Source of the DNA: Bacteroidales bacterium
GTDB lineage: Bacteria > Bacteroidota > Bacteroidia > Bacteroidales > Bacteroidaceae
Reading direction: 5' to 3'
NCBI GenBank assembly: GCA_004555245.1
Contig: SFIS01000040.1
Coordinates: 1-29,454, forward strand
DNA: 29,454 bases
In this document: in pieces, positions 21,161 to 29,454 of the stretch
Layout: each line of letters begins with the position of its first letter
Position numbering within the stretch: position 1 is the first letter of the stretch
Notes under the pieces: generated by a model
The model's input: only the letters and a program-made list of their open reading frames with translations
Database searches by the model: none
Told to the model about the DNA's origin: nothing
Translations under genes and position numbers: made by a program

Positions 21161-21457
21161 ATGAAAGAGGAACGAAGAATAACGGTGAAGGGCGAGACTT
21201 ACCCTTGCCGTGTGACGATGGGAGCCATGGTGCGCTTCAAGCGTGCGAGCGGGCGTGACGTGAGCGAGATCGGCAAGAATGACGTGAGCGACATGGTGCT
21301 GTTCATGTGGTGCTGCGTCGCGAGTGCCTGCAAGGCAGACGATGTGGCCTTCGGTCTGTCGTTTGATGATTTTGCGGATGCTCTGGAGCCTTCGGGCTTG
21401 CAGTCGTTCTATTCAGAAATGCAGTCATCTGAAAAAAAAACGCAGACGGAGGCGTAG
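21161..21457 (+). CDS. Tail assembly chaperone, short form (gpG analogue)
   Basis: This 98-aa protein starts 3 bp after tail tube. A beta-rich N-terminus (ITVKGETYPCRVTMGAMVRFKRASGRD) and a helical rest are followed by a slippery A-run near its end. Short chaperones of this kind coat the tape measure during tail assembly, like lambda gpG. Confidence 0.75.
   Translation: MKEERRITVKGETYPCRVTMGAMVRFKRASGRDVSEIGKNDVSDMVLFMWCCVASACKADDVAFGLSFDDFADALEPSGLQSFYSEMQSSEKKTQTEA
21433..21439 (+). other. Programmed -1 frameshift slippery site in tail chaperones
   Basis: Nine As (21432-21440) contain the heptamer A_AAA_AAA in phase with the short chaperone. A -1 slip reads Lys-Lys-Asn-Ala-Asp-Gly-Gly and enters the frame of 21490-21786 with no intervening stop. 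The fused protein would be 208 aa (93 + 115), analogous to lambda gpG-T. Confidence 0.75.
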
Positions 21458-21489
21458 TAGGCTGCATTGATGACCTTCTTGGAATAGCG

Positions 21490-21786
21490 ATGGGGTGCCT
21501 TGGCATGAATCTTTCAGATTTCTGCTGTTGCACCCCATCGGAGTTCAATGCTGCTTACGAGGCATGGCATGAGAGGGAGGAGCGTGAGATACGTAACGGC
21601 TGGGAGGAGACGCGTGTGATGTGCCAGTGCGTGCTTCAGCCTTACAGCAAGCGCAAGCTGTCGGCACGCGACGTGTTCCCCCTGCCCTGGGACGCGCGTG
21701 ACGAAGAAAAGGAGGAGGAGGCGCTGACGGAAGAGGAGCGTCGCAAACGTTACGAGGCAGCAAAGAAGCGTTACGGAATAGAATAA
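21490..21786 (+). CDS. Tail assembly chaperone T-like extension
   Basis: The frame encodes GCLGMNLSDFCCCTPSEFN, AAYEAWHEREEREIRNGWEE and a charged end. It is open from 21439, where the -1 frameshift joins it, so the start at ATG 21490 is probably not used alone. The T domain recruits tail tube subunits in the lambda model. Confidence 0.7.
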   Translation: MGCLGMNLSDFCCCTPSEFNAAYEAWHEREEREIRNGWEETRVMCQCVLQPYSKRKLSARDVFPLPWDARDEEKEEEALTEEERRKRYEAAKKRYGIE

Positions 21787-21799
21787 GCTGGGCGGGGGG

Positions 21800-22024
21800 C
21801 TATTCCTTCCCGTCCACTCCGCGGCAAACGGCAAACGAGAAGGCAAACGCTACAGCCAATACGCTGCAAAGCGGATGAATGGCGAAAATCCCCCACACAA
21901 AGAGCAGGAAAGCGAAAAGTCTTGCCAAAGTTTTAGCCCATTCCGCTTTGAGTGCCTCTGTTGTCATGGCATAGACGAGGACAGAAAGAAAGACTGCAAG
22001 AGCATGGAAATCCATAAGTCGCAT
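21800..22024 (-). CDS. Small membrane protein on the opposite strand
   Basis: This 74-aa frame (ATG 22024; an alternative ATG at 22015) runs against the tail operon in an otherwise empty gap (21787-22122). The sequence is hydrophobic with two or three membrane segments (ALAVFLSVLVYAM, then LARLFAFLLFVWGIFAIHPL and VLAVAFAFSFAVC). Size and topology would suit a holin, none of which is otherwise recognised, or a superinfection-exclusion protein expressed from the prophage. Function unknown. Confidence 0.5.
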   Translation of the reverse strand: MRLMDFHALAVFLSVLVYAMTTEALKAEWAKTLARLFAFLLFVWGIFAIHPLCSVLAVAFAFSFAVCRGVDGKE

Positions 22025-22040
22025 TTGTTAGTTAGCAAAA

Positions 22041-22067
22041 TCCTGGGCAACTTTTTGTTGCTCAGGA
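22041..22067. other. Hairpin before the tape measure gene
   Basis: TCCTGGGCAAC (22041-22051) pairs with GTTGCTCAGGA (22057-22067) around TTTTT, with one G-T wobble. It lies beside the start of the minus-strand membrane gene and 55 bp before the tape measure gene. No U-tract follows on the plus strand. Confidence 0.4.
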
Positions 22068-22122
22068 ACTTATAAATAAAGTTAAATTATAGTGTTGCGG
22101 AATTAAGGAACAATAGAAAAAA

Positions 22123-25100
22123 ATGGCAAACGAAGTAAATTTCACGATAAAAATCACGGATGCCGGCGGTAAAGTCCTTCGTGAACTGAGTGTGGAGGCA
22201 GGTAATGCCGACGAAGCCATTGGGAAAATGGTTCAGAGTGCGCAGCGAGCGACAGATGAACTGCAACAGATGGCAGCCCGCTCAATCACTCTTGGCAACG
22301 TGACAACAGCGATAGGGCAGCTGAACGACATGTTCCAGCGTCTGATATCCACCCAGCAGAGCTTTGACGCCTCGATGCGCGCCGTGAACACGATGGCCGG
22401 CAAAGGCGAGAAGGAGTTTGAGGCGTTGAAGGCTTCGGTTGCCGACCTCGGCAAGGAGATACCGAAGACAAGGGAGGAACTGGCGGAGGGATTGTATCAG
22501 GTGATATCGAACGGTGTGCCCGAGGACAACTGGATATCTTTTCTGGACAAGTCAGCCCGTGCCTCTGTCGGTGGTATCGCCGACCTCGGGCAGACGGTCA
22601 CTGTAACCTCGACGATCATCAAGAACTACGGTCTGGAGTGGGAGGCTGCAGGTGAGATCCAGGACAAGATACAGATGACCGCGAAGAACGGCGTCACGTC
22701 ATTTGAGCAGCTGGCGCAGGCTCTACCGCGTGTGAGCGGCAATGCGGCGACGCTTGGTGTCAGCATAGACGAGCTGATGGCGACCTTTGCCACACTGACA
22801 GGAGTTTCCGGGAACACGGCAGAGGTAAGCACTCAGCTGGCAGCAATCTTTACGGCTCTTGTCAAGCCGTCGAGCGAGGCGGCGACCATGGCGCAGGAGA
22901 TGGGAATACAGTTTGACGCCGCCGCCATCAAGGCCAGCGGCGGAATGCGTAATTTCCTCACGCAGCTGAACCAGGATGTGGAGGATTATGCAGCAGCCCA
23001 TGGCATGTTGGAGGAGGAGATATACGCGAAGCTTTTCGGCAGTGCCGAAGCCTTGCGCGCTCTGATTCCCCTGAACGGTGAGCTTGCAGACAAATTCTGC
23101 GATAACATAGACGCGATGGCTGACAGTGCTGGGACAATAGAAGGCGCTTTCGGCCAGATGTCGAGGACAGGGGACAGCGCGACGCAGATACTGAACAACC
23201 AGATAGCGGCAATGACAGACTGGATTGGCGAGGTTTCCGGCAGTGCGGGACCTGTAGTAGCCCTGATTGCCAACGTGACAATCGCCGTCGCCGGAATCAA
23301 GCAGTTAGGCATGACAATGGTGACGGTGACATCGGGCCTGAAAGCATTTGCGGCGGCTCATGTCCTTGCAGCCTCAAAGACGGCTCTCGGCACCATAGTG
23401 ACAAAAGCGCGCACGATAGCCAATGCGGTATATACGGCAAGCAACTATAACGCCGCCGTGGCGACAGGAGTGTTGACAGCCGCCGTGACGGCTTTGTATG
23501 CAGCCCTCACGATGGGCATCAGTGTCATCGTTACGGGCATAGCGGCATTGTTCGGCACGCTCGGCGACGAAGCGGAAAAAGCAGCGGAAAAGACAGATGT
23601 CCTGAAAGAAGCGACGGACGCTTTCACGAATGCGTCGTCTCAGGCGCAGTCAGAGATTGAGATGGAGAAGGTGAAGCTCCATGAGCTGATAAAGAGCAAA
23701 GGCGACGCGAAGTCAGCCGTCGAGGAACTGAACCGGAAATACGGCGAGGCAATGGGATATCACCAGACAGCATCGGAATGGTATGACACGCTTGTCGCCA
23801 AAAGCAAGGCCTATTGTCAGCAAATAGGCTATGAGGCACAGGCAAAGGTGCTTGCCTCCCAGATAGCTGCCAAGGAACTGGAGAAGCAAAATGCCCTTGA
23901 CACGATGTCAAGGCTGGGGGGCCAGCAGATGGACAGCGAGGGCCGTGTGACTTACAACTATGACCACATCAAGGGCGGCAGGGAACAGTATGCGCAGGCG
24001 TCAGCGGCTTTTGCCCAGGCAGATGCAGACATTGCACGCCTGCAGGGCAATTTTGACGCCTGTGTCAGCAAGATGACTAAAGCCCAGAAGGAGTTGTCGT
24101 CAGCAACGAAGAAGACAGCTCAGGCAGTAGATTGGCACACTCAGAGCTATGCAGACCTTGGCAAGGCCATTGAAGCCCAGAAGACAAAGGTGTCGGGCCT
24201 TGCAGGTGTCAACGACGCGCAAGCGAAGAAGGAGGCTGCCACTCTCAGGCAGATGGAAGCCAGATATAAGGCACTGGGCAAGAAGTATGGCCTTGAATCA
24301 TCAGGCAAGTCAGGAGGCGGCAAGGATCCTTATGCCGGGAAGAAGCTGATTGCCAATGCCCAGAGCTATAAAGAATTGGGCAACAATATCAAATACTATC
24401 AAGAGAAGCTTGAAAGGTGCAAGCCGACAGAAACGGCAGCCATAGCAAAATACGGCGAGCAGATACGACTGCTCAAGGAGAAGCAGGCCTCGGTAAAGGC
24501 TGTGATGGATGCAGCAGGTGTCACTGCAGAACTTGACACGCTTGAGAGGATTGACGGGGCCATTGCCTACCAGCGCAGTCTCCGCTCAAGAGCCTCAGAA
24601 GAGAACCTGTCAGAAATAGATGCGGAAATCAAGCGTCTGAACGCCCTTAGAAGAGCGTTCGAAGAGAATGCGCACGTGGCTGTAGGCGTAGAACAGATAC
24701 ACACATACGAGCAACTGGATGCAGAGATTACTTTCTACGAATCGAAGCTGAAGCATGCGACGGAGACAGAGCGGACGGAGATAAAGAAGCAGATTATCGA
24801 GCTTGAGCGTCTTCGCGAAGAATGGGACGCGACGCTGTCTGAGCTTGAAGCTCCGGGGGATGTGGACCGCCTGAACAGCATCTCGGAACTGGAGAGAGCC
24901 ATCAGCTACTACAGCGAACGGCAGAAGAAAGCCAGCGCGAGCGAGATAGAAGACATACAGCGGAGCATTGACGAACTGACCGCAAAGCGTGAAGCCTTAG
25001 AGCGTCTGACGCAGTTGCCTGCGATGGAGCGTGAGCTGTCATCGCTGAGCGGGAAGAGCGGGAAGAAGCTGACGATGGAGCTGGAACTGGTGGGAGCGGA

Positions 25101-25899
25101 GGGCATCAAGAGCAAGATCCGTGACCTGCAGAAGATGCTTGACGACACGAAGAACCCGTTGGGAGCGGAGCAACGCAAGGAAGTGGAGAAGATGATGTCG
25201 AGCTGGAAGAGGTATGAGAAGCAGCTGAAGAAGAGCCAGGCGAACCTGCGCGATGCGTGGGGCGGCATCAAGGGCATAGGCAGCGGTATAGACAGCATCA
25301 CGGCAGCCATCGAGGGGAGCGGCAGTGCGTGGGAGCGCGTAGTGGGCGTGATAGACGGCGTGCTGAGCATATATGACGGTCTGAGCGGCGTGATCAGCAT
25401 AGTGGAGATGCTGACCGGGGTCAGTACCGGCCATGCCGCCGCGAAAGGCGTGGAGGCTGCGGCAGAGACGGAGGAGGGCGTGGCGAACGCCGCGAATGCC
25501 GCAGCAGCCGTGACCGCGAGCGGGGCGACAGCCGCCGCTCTCGGTGTGGAGACGGCAGCATGGAGCGCGCTTGCCGCCGCGAAGACGTTTGCCGCTCATG
25601 CGTACATCCCTTTTGCAGGAACGGCGATTGCCGCAGGTTACATCGCCGCGCAGCAGTCGGTCATCTTAGCCGCCGCCATTCCGAAGTTTGCCGACGGTGC
25701 CATAGCGTACGGCCCTACGCTTGGAATCTTCGGCGAGTATGCGAACGCTGGGAGCAATCCCGAGGTTGTCGCCCCTCTTGACAAGCTGAGGGGGCTGATA
25801 GGTGACGGCGGCATGGGCGGCAAGGTGGAGTTCAGGATCAAGGGCCGCCGTCTGGTCGGTGTGCTGGAAAAGGAGTATAACCGGAGGAAGCGCAGTTAG
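22123..25899 (+). CDS. Tail tape measure protein
   Basis: This 1258-aa protein sets tail length and helps DNA entry. The conserved TP901-type tape measure core covers about residues 90-330 (KEIPKTREELAEGLYQVISNGVP, TFATLTGVSGNTAEVSTQLAAIFTALVKPSSEAATMAQEMGIQ). Hydrophobic stretches lie at about 380-490 and near 1130-1200. A long coiled-coil middle (about 500-1090) is rich in Lys/Glu/Ala. The end FADGAIAYGPTLGIFGEYANAGSNPEVVAPLDKL is typical. The length implies a tail of roughly 190 nm by the usual 0.15 nm per residue. Confidence 0.9.
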   Translation: MANEVNFTIKITDAGGKVLRELSVEAGNADEAIGKMVQSAQRATDELQQMAARSITLGNVTTAIGQLNDMFQRLISTQQSFDASMRAVNTMAGKGEKEFEALKASVADLGKEIPKTREELAEGLYQVISNGVPEDNWISFLDKSARASVGGIADLGQTVTVTSTIIKNYGLEWEAAGEIQDKIQMTAKNGVTSFEQLAQALPRVSGNAATLGVSIDELMATFATLTGVSGNTAEVSTQLAAIFTALVKPSSEAATMAQEMGIQFDAAAIKASGGMRNFLTQLNQDVEDYAAAHGMLEEEIYAKLFGSAEALRALIPLNGELADKFCDNIDAMADSAGTIEGAFGQMSRTGDSATQILNNQIAAMTDWIGEVSGSAGPVVALIANVTIAVAGIKQLGMTMVTVTSGLKAFAAAHVLAASKTALGTIVTKARTIANAVYTASNYNAAVATGVLTAAVTALYAALTMGISVIVTGIAALFGTLGDEAEKAAEKTDVLKEATDAFTNASSQAQSEIEMEKVKLHELIKSKGDAKSAVEELNRKYGEAMGYHQTASEWYDTLVAKSKAYCQQIGYEAQAKVLASQIAAKELEKQNALDTMSRLGGQQMDSEGRVTYNYDHIKGGREQYAQASAAFAQADADIARLQGNFDACVSKMTKAQKELSSATKKTAQAVDWHTQSYADLGKAIEAQKTKVSGLAGVNDAQAKKEAATLRQMEARYKALGKKYGLESSGKSGGGKDPYAGKKLIANAQSYKELGNNIKYYQEKLERCKPTETAAIAKYGEQIRLLKEKQASVKAVMDAAGVTAELDTLERIDGAIAYQRSLRSRASEENLSEIDAEIKRLNALRRAFEENAHVAVGVEQIHTYEQLDAEITFYESKLKHATETERTEIKKQIIELERLREEWDATLSELEAPGDVDRLNSISELERAISYYSERQKKASASEIEDIQRSIDELTAKREALERLTQLPAMERELSSLSGKSGKKLTMELELVGAEGIKSKIRDLQKMLDDTKNPLGAEQRKEVEKMMSSWKRYEKQLKKSQANLRDAWGGIKGIGSGIDSITAAIEGSGSAWERVVGVIDGVLSIYDGLSGVISIVEMLTGVSTGHAAAKGVEAAAETEEGVANAANAAAAVTASGATAAALGVETAAWSALAAAKTFAAHAYIPFAGTAIAAGYIAAQQSVILAAAIPKFADGAIAYGPTLGIFGEYANAGSNPEVVAPLDKLRGLIGDGGMGGKVEFRIKGRRLVGVLEKEYNRRKRS

Positions 25900-25926
25900 G
25901 GTCATATACAATCAACTTTTAAGAAC

Positions 25927-28218
25927 ATGGAAGTGATATACAGCGGGCTGTTCTACAGCCGTGAGAATGTGAAATGGGACGTGAGGATTCTGCGCAAGGA
26001 AGCGCCGGAGCCGTCGCCGGGTGTCGGCGAGCTGACATTCAGCGGCGAGGAGCCTCTGCTGATAGAATGGGACGAACGGAGCAAGGAGGAGGTGTTGTGC
26101 GGCAGCACCGCCACCCTGAAGCTGCTGAGTCCGGGCGACCGTACGTACATAGACCTTTACAGCGTGGCTGTCGGGGAGATACGTCTTGACGTGCTGAAGA
26201 ATGACGTGCTGTACTGGAGCGGGAGCCTGGACCCGGAGTTCTACGAGGAGCCATACAGTATGCTTGAAGACTACGAGGTGAGCCTTACGTTTTCGGACTT
26301 CGGCATACTGGAGCGTCTGCGCTTTAACCTTGCGGGGATGCATACGCTGCGTGAGTTGCTGGACAATGCGCTGGAGCGCAGCGGCATTGACTATACGCGA
26401 GTAGATGAGGGCTATATCAGTACGAGCCTCGATGGCGGAGAGAGTGTCATGTCGCTTGGAGACCTGACGGTGCGTAGCGACAATTTCTACGATGAGGACG
26501 GCGAGGCGCTGACGCTGCGCGAGGTGGTGGAGGGCATTTTCCAGCCTTTGGGTCTGCGTATGGTGCAACGCGGCGGCGTGGTGTGGGTCTATGACCTGAA
26601 CGGCCTGTATGCGGGCGGAACGCTGGAGAAGGTGGAATGGATGAGCGACGACCAGACGCTGGGTGTCGATGCGGTGTATAACAATGCCAAGGTGACGTGG
26701 AGCCCGTACGCCCAGAGCGGAGTGCTGACGGAGGAGGAGTGCTATGTAGATGACACAGACCCGAACCTGACCGCCCTGAACATTCTGGAGGGCATCACGA
26801 AAGGCAGCAGCACGTACTACAGCTATCACTACAGTCAGGAACTGGAGAACTGGATAGACGCTACGGACAGCGGTTTCACGCTATGGACGAGCCGTAACGG
26901 CAAGAATGCGAGTCTGCTGAATGACGGCGCCCGTTTTTTCAAGATTGTGCCCCAGGAAGACGGTCAGAAGAGCGAGGGCATAGCCTTGGGCTGGACGAGC
27001 GTTGCGGGAATCCGCAGGAGCAGTGGAGGCGGGTGGAGCGCGCAGCTGTCGTGGATGAAACACGGTTGCGGGTGGGGGTTCGGCTATCTGGGCAGCGGTG
27101 TGGGCGGTGTGCTGTGGAAGAGTCAGGAAATATGGCTTCCGCCTGTGCCGCATCCGGAGAACCTGCGTGTGCGCATTGGTCTGGATATGCTGATGGACTG
27201 CCGTTTCAACCCTTTTGAGAGCAGTGCCAACCTGATTGATAGCATTGAGCAGAAAGACTGGGAAGACCAGTGGAACAGGCGCGGGAACTTCGTGTATGTT
27301 CCTGTGACGCTGAAATGGCAGCCGGACGGCACGGACACGATATATTGCTGGACGAATCAGGATGTGCCGGGCCGTCCGGTCAGCAGCCCCGTGCGGAGTG
27401 TCGGCGAGACGCTGGGCCGCTGGGCGGTGTATGACGCGAGCCGTGACAGCGCCCCTCAGACATACGGTTATCTGTGCTGGTATGACAGCGATGACCGCAA
27501 GGAGAGGTGCGGTGTGCTTGGCTGGAAGAAGAACCGCCCCTGCATAAACCCGCACAAGGAACGTCTTACGACCGCCTTGGGGAGCATGGATGACGGGCAG
27601 CCGGTGCCGTACCCGAATGTTGGCGGTAGAGGCGGGCGCATGTGGATGGAAGTGCGGCGGGAAGGCTGGATGCTCAGTGACGGCGACGTGAACCTGAGCA
27701 CGACGGAGTTTGTTGACACATACGGTCTGTGGTATAGCGGCAAGACATGGTGGTGTCTGATGAAACTGCCTGAGATAGAAGTGGAGAACGCGCAGCAGTA
27801 TGAGACGACGATAGACACGGACGACGTGGAGTATGCGGCTGTCCTGAACTCGAGCGCGAAGGAGGACATAGAGATAGATACAATCTGCGGCAGTGCGAGC
27901 GGCGGCGTACCGACGGCCCGCGGGGCTTATTTCAGGACAGAAGACCTGACGCAGGTAGAGACGCTGACCCGCGCCGGGCGTACCGCCCAGGCGGAGGAGC
28001 TGCTGATAGGCACGCTATACAGCCAGTTTGCAGAGAGACGGACGAAACTGGAGGGGACGACCGGGGTGGGGCCGTCAGCCCTGTGCCTGTGGCGCGAGGC
28101 GATGCAGGAGAACTGCCGCTTCATAGACATGAGCGTGATAGAGAACCTTCAGGACGACAGCTGTGAGCGTGTGCTTGTGGAGCTGCGTCCTGACGAATAT
28201 GACAAGGAGCAAAAATAG
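25927..28218 (+). CDS. Large tail protein, probable distal tail/hub
   Basis: This 763-aa protein follows the tape measure. The N-terminal ~120 residues (SGLFYSRENVKWDVRILRK, GSTATLKLLSPGDRTYIDLYSV, GEIRLDVLKNDVLYWSGSLDPEFYEEPYS) are beta-rich, like the hub/distal tail domains of Bacteroidetes siphophages. The rest is aromatic-rich with many Trp and Gly. No enzyme motif is visible. The place in the operon suggests it caps the tail tip and carries the fibre. Confidence 0.65.
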   Translation: MEVIYSGLFYSRENVKWDVRILRKEAPEPSPGVGELTFSGEEPLLIEWDERSKEEVLCGSTATLKLLSPGDRTYIDLYSVAVGEIRLDVLKNDVLYWSGSLDPEFYEEPYSMLEDYEVSLTFSDFGILERLRFNLAGMHTLRELLDNALERSGIDYTRVDEGYISTSLDGGESVMSLGDLTVRSDNFYDEDGEALTLREVVEGIFQPLGLRMVQRGGVVWVYDLNGLYAGGTLEKVEWMSDDQTLGVDAVYNNAKVTWSPYAQSGVLTEEECYVDDTDPNLTALNILEGITKGSSTYYSYHYSQELENWIDATDSGFTLWTSRNGKNASLLNDGARFFKIVPQEDGQKSEGIALGWTSVAGIRRSSGGGWSAQLSWMKHGCGWGFGYLGSGVGGVLWKSQEIWLPPVPHPENLRVRIGLDMLMDCRFNPFESSANLIDSIEQKDWEDQWNRRGNFVYVPVTLKWQPDGTDTIYCWTNQDVPGRPVSSPVRSVGETLGRWAVYDASRDSAPQTYGYLCWYDSDDRKERCGVLGWKKNRPCINPHKERLTTALGSMDDGQPVPYPNVGGRGGRMWMEVRREGWMLSDGDVNLSTTEFVDTYGLWYSGKTWWCLMKLPEIEVENAQQYETTIDTDDVEYAAVLNSSAKEDIEIDTICGSASGGVPTARGAYFRTEDLTQVETLTRAGRTAQAEELLIGTLYSQFAERRTKLEGTTGVGPSALCLWREAMQENCRFIDMSVIENLQDDSCERVLVELRPDEYDKEQK

Positions 28219-28223
28219 AGAAT

Positions 28224-29454
28224 ATGTCAAGGAAAGAATACAAACTTGAAGTGAACCGCCGCGAGTGCAAGCCCCGGAGCAAACGACTGCGTAGCATAGG
28301 CGCCGTAGTTGCCGGCAATGGCAGCACAGTGGTGGAAGTGAGTGGCAGCGGCAGTCAGCACAGCCATGCGAACCTCGCGACCCTTGACAAGCTGAGTGCT
28401 GACGAGGACGGCTATGTTTATCTTGACCATCTGCGTGAGGGCACGGATGACGAAGGAAATCCTGTCTGGACTACCGAGCGCGAAAAAATAAAATCCTGTT
28501 ATGCCGACACGGCGCAGAACCTTTCGGAGGACAGCGGCGACTGGGAGAAGATAGACAAGAAGGACGCGGATGCGCTTCAGGCAGCCAAAACGTACGTTGA
28601 CGAGACAGCACTGAGCAAGGTGCATGCCGACACGGCGCAGAAGCTGATAACCTTCAAGGAAGGTCTGGTTATCGGTGACATCATCCTGACATACGACGAG
28701 ACAAACAAGGCTCTCAAGGTGGCAAATGTCAACGATGACGCGCAGGGCAACCTCTACGCCACCGGGGGCGTGTCGGCCTACGGTTTTTCCGGCACGGGGA
28801 GCGGCGGCGGCACGGCAACCGTCGATGTCAAGCAGTTACTATCCTCCGGCACGCCCATAGCCACCGTGGCAGGCGTGACGCTCTACGCCCCCGAAGGCGG
28901 CGCATCGTCGTGGGCAGAACTGAAGGACAAACCCTCATGGCTGACCGACGTCAAACCCACCGTCTCCGACTTTCAGAACGATGCAAGGTATATCACAGCC
29001 GACGCACTCTCCAGCTACGCCACCACTGATTACGTCAATGCGCAGAAGGTCACGGGCTACGGCAAGTCGCTCGACACTAACGACAAATACCTGCGCCTCA
29101 TAAGCGAGAGCGGCAGCGTCCTCTCCTCCGTCATCGCGCCCTACGCAGCCTACACCGACCAGCTCGGCGCGACAGGCTCCACCGCCGTCGTCAGCATCTA
29201 CGGCGAGGTCACGAAGATGAACGGCTCGCTTGCCGTTGCGGGCAACGTCAACGCAAACTACAACATCTCCGCAGGGGGCAACCTCTCCGCAGCGGGCAGT
29301 CTCTCCGTCACAGGCGAGAGCCGTTTCAGTGGCGCGGTGTATCTCCCCGGACAGCTCACCTTTTTCGGGCAATCCGGCATATATGTCGAGGCAGACAGAA
29401 CTACTAAGCCATACGGCACGGCGGCATACATCGGCGTACACCGCAGCTTTTCGG
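28224..29454 (+). CDS. Tail fibre protein, 3' end beyond the window
   Basis: The frame is open from ATG 28224 (6 bp after the previous stop) to the window edge, at least 410 aa. The N-terminal ~200 residues are helical and charged, with a repeated short motif (HADTAQKL, then similar YADTAQNL), suited to tail attachment. From about residue 200 the sequence turns Ser/Ala/Gly/Tyr-rich beta (VAGVTLYAPEGG, then AAYTDQLGATGSTAVVSIYGEV), typical of fibre shafts. Codon choice also changes there toward C-ending codons (TCC, CTC, GCC, GTC). A variable tip or host-binding domain would lie outside the window. Confidence 0.7.
   Translation, partial: MSRKEYKLEVNRRECKPRSKRLRSIGAVVAGNGSTVVEVSGSGSQHSHANLATLDKLSADEDGYVYLDHLREGTDDEGNPVWTTEREKIKSCYADTAQNLSEDSGDWEKIDKKDADALQAAKTYVDETALSKVHADTAQKLITFKEGLVIGDIILTYDETNKALKVANVNDDAQGNLYATGGVSAYGFSGTGSGGGTATVDVKQLLSSGTPIATVAGVTLYAPEGGASSWAELKDKPSWLTDVKPTVSDFQNDARYITADALSSYATTDYVNAQKVTGYGKSLDTNDKYLRLISESGSVLSSVIAPYAAYTDQLGATGSTAVVSIYGEVTKMNGSLAVAGNVNANYNISAGGNLSAAGSLSVTGESRFSGAVYLPGQLTFFGQSGIYVEADRTTKPYGTAAYIGVHRSFS

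Noticed and set aside
28224..29454. Diversity-generating retroelement, as carried by some related phages
   Set aside because: No reverse transcriptase or template/variable repeat pair is visible; it could only lie beyond the window.

Overview
The window is most of a Mu-like (transposable) temperate siphophage genome, apparently a prophage in a Bacteroidales host of the Prevotella/Bacteroides type. Three things support that host. Several promoters fit the Bacteroidetes TTTG-N19-TAnnTTTG pattern. Start codons often follow A-rich leaders rather than strong Shine-Dalgarno sequences. Families typical of Bacteroidetes phages occur here (DUF4494, DUF4406, a DUF935 portal, a Mu F protein with a C-terminal nuclease-like domain). 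No host gene is visible, and the last gene runs off the right edge, so the right end of the phage is missing.

Layout. Positions 1-700 hold the left end: an array of TTTACG sites spaced 21-22 bp (probable transposase-binding end) and a second set of TGGGGTTACA repeats. A leftward LexA/CI-like repressor (707-1354) faces a rightward early operon (1518-10691) across a control region with paired operator-like repeats. The early operon encodes an HTH protein, the DDE transposase, a MuB-like ATPase, a RecA-like ATPase, DUF4406, DUF4494, a GemA-like protein, Gam, a DnaJ-type zinc-finger protein, an HTH protein, a gpG-like virion morphogenesis protein, two unknowns and an HNH nuclease. A 600-bp gap (10692-11295) contains terminators, an inverted-repeat-bounded segment and a possible small RNA. 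The leftward late operon, read from 17014 down to 11296, encodes small terminase, large terminase, a 76-aa unknown, a gp36-like protein, portal, and Mu F with its nuclease-like tail. The rightward late operon (17209 to the end) encodes protease/scaffold, capsid, amidase, two overlapping spanin-like genes, tail tube, frameshifting tail chaperones, tape measure, a tail hub-like protein and a partial fibre.

Control. Between the divergent late operons, two GTGYAACGGTTGCAC palindromes lie 21 bp apart. Each sits exactly 6 bp from the -33 element of one of the two divergent promoters. This mirror-image layout suggests one activator switches on both late operons.

Most unusual features. (1) The portal and Mu F genes appear to be joined by a programmed -1 frameshift: a U_UUU_UUC heptamer, a 5-nt spacer and a perfect 8-bp stem sit at the portal stop codon, and the Mu F frame has no ATG upstream of its coding region. 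(2) The phage carries several families of short hairpin repeats and a 9-bp tandem repeat, scattered between genes and inside them. Some copies show compensatory stem changes. They form the C-terminal tails of the transposase and portal and linkers inside Mu F and large terminase. (3) A lipoprotein that also has a C-terminal membrane segment is overprinted on an i-spanin-like gene.
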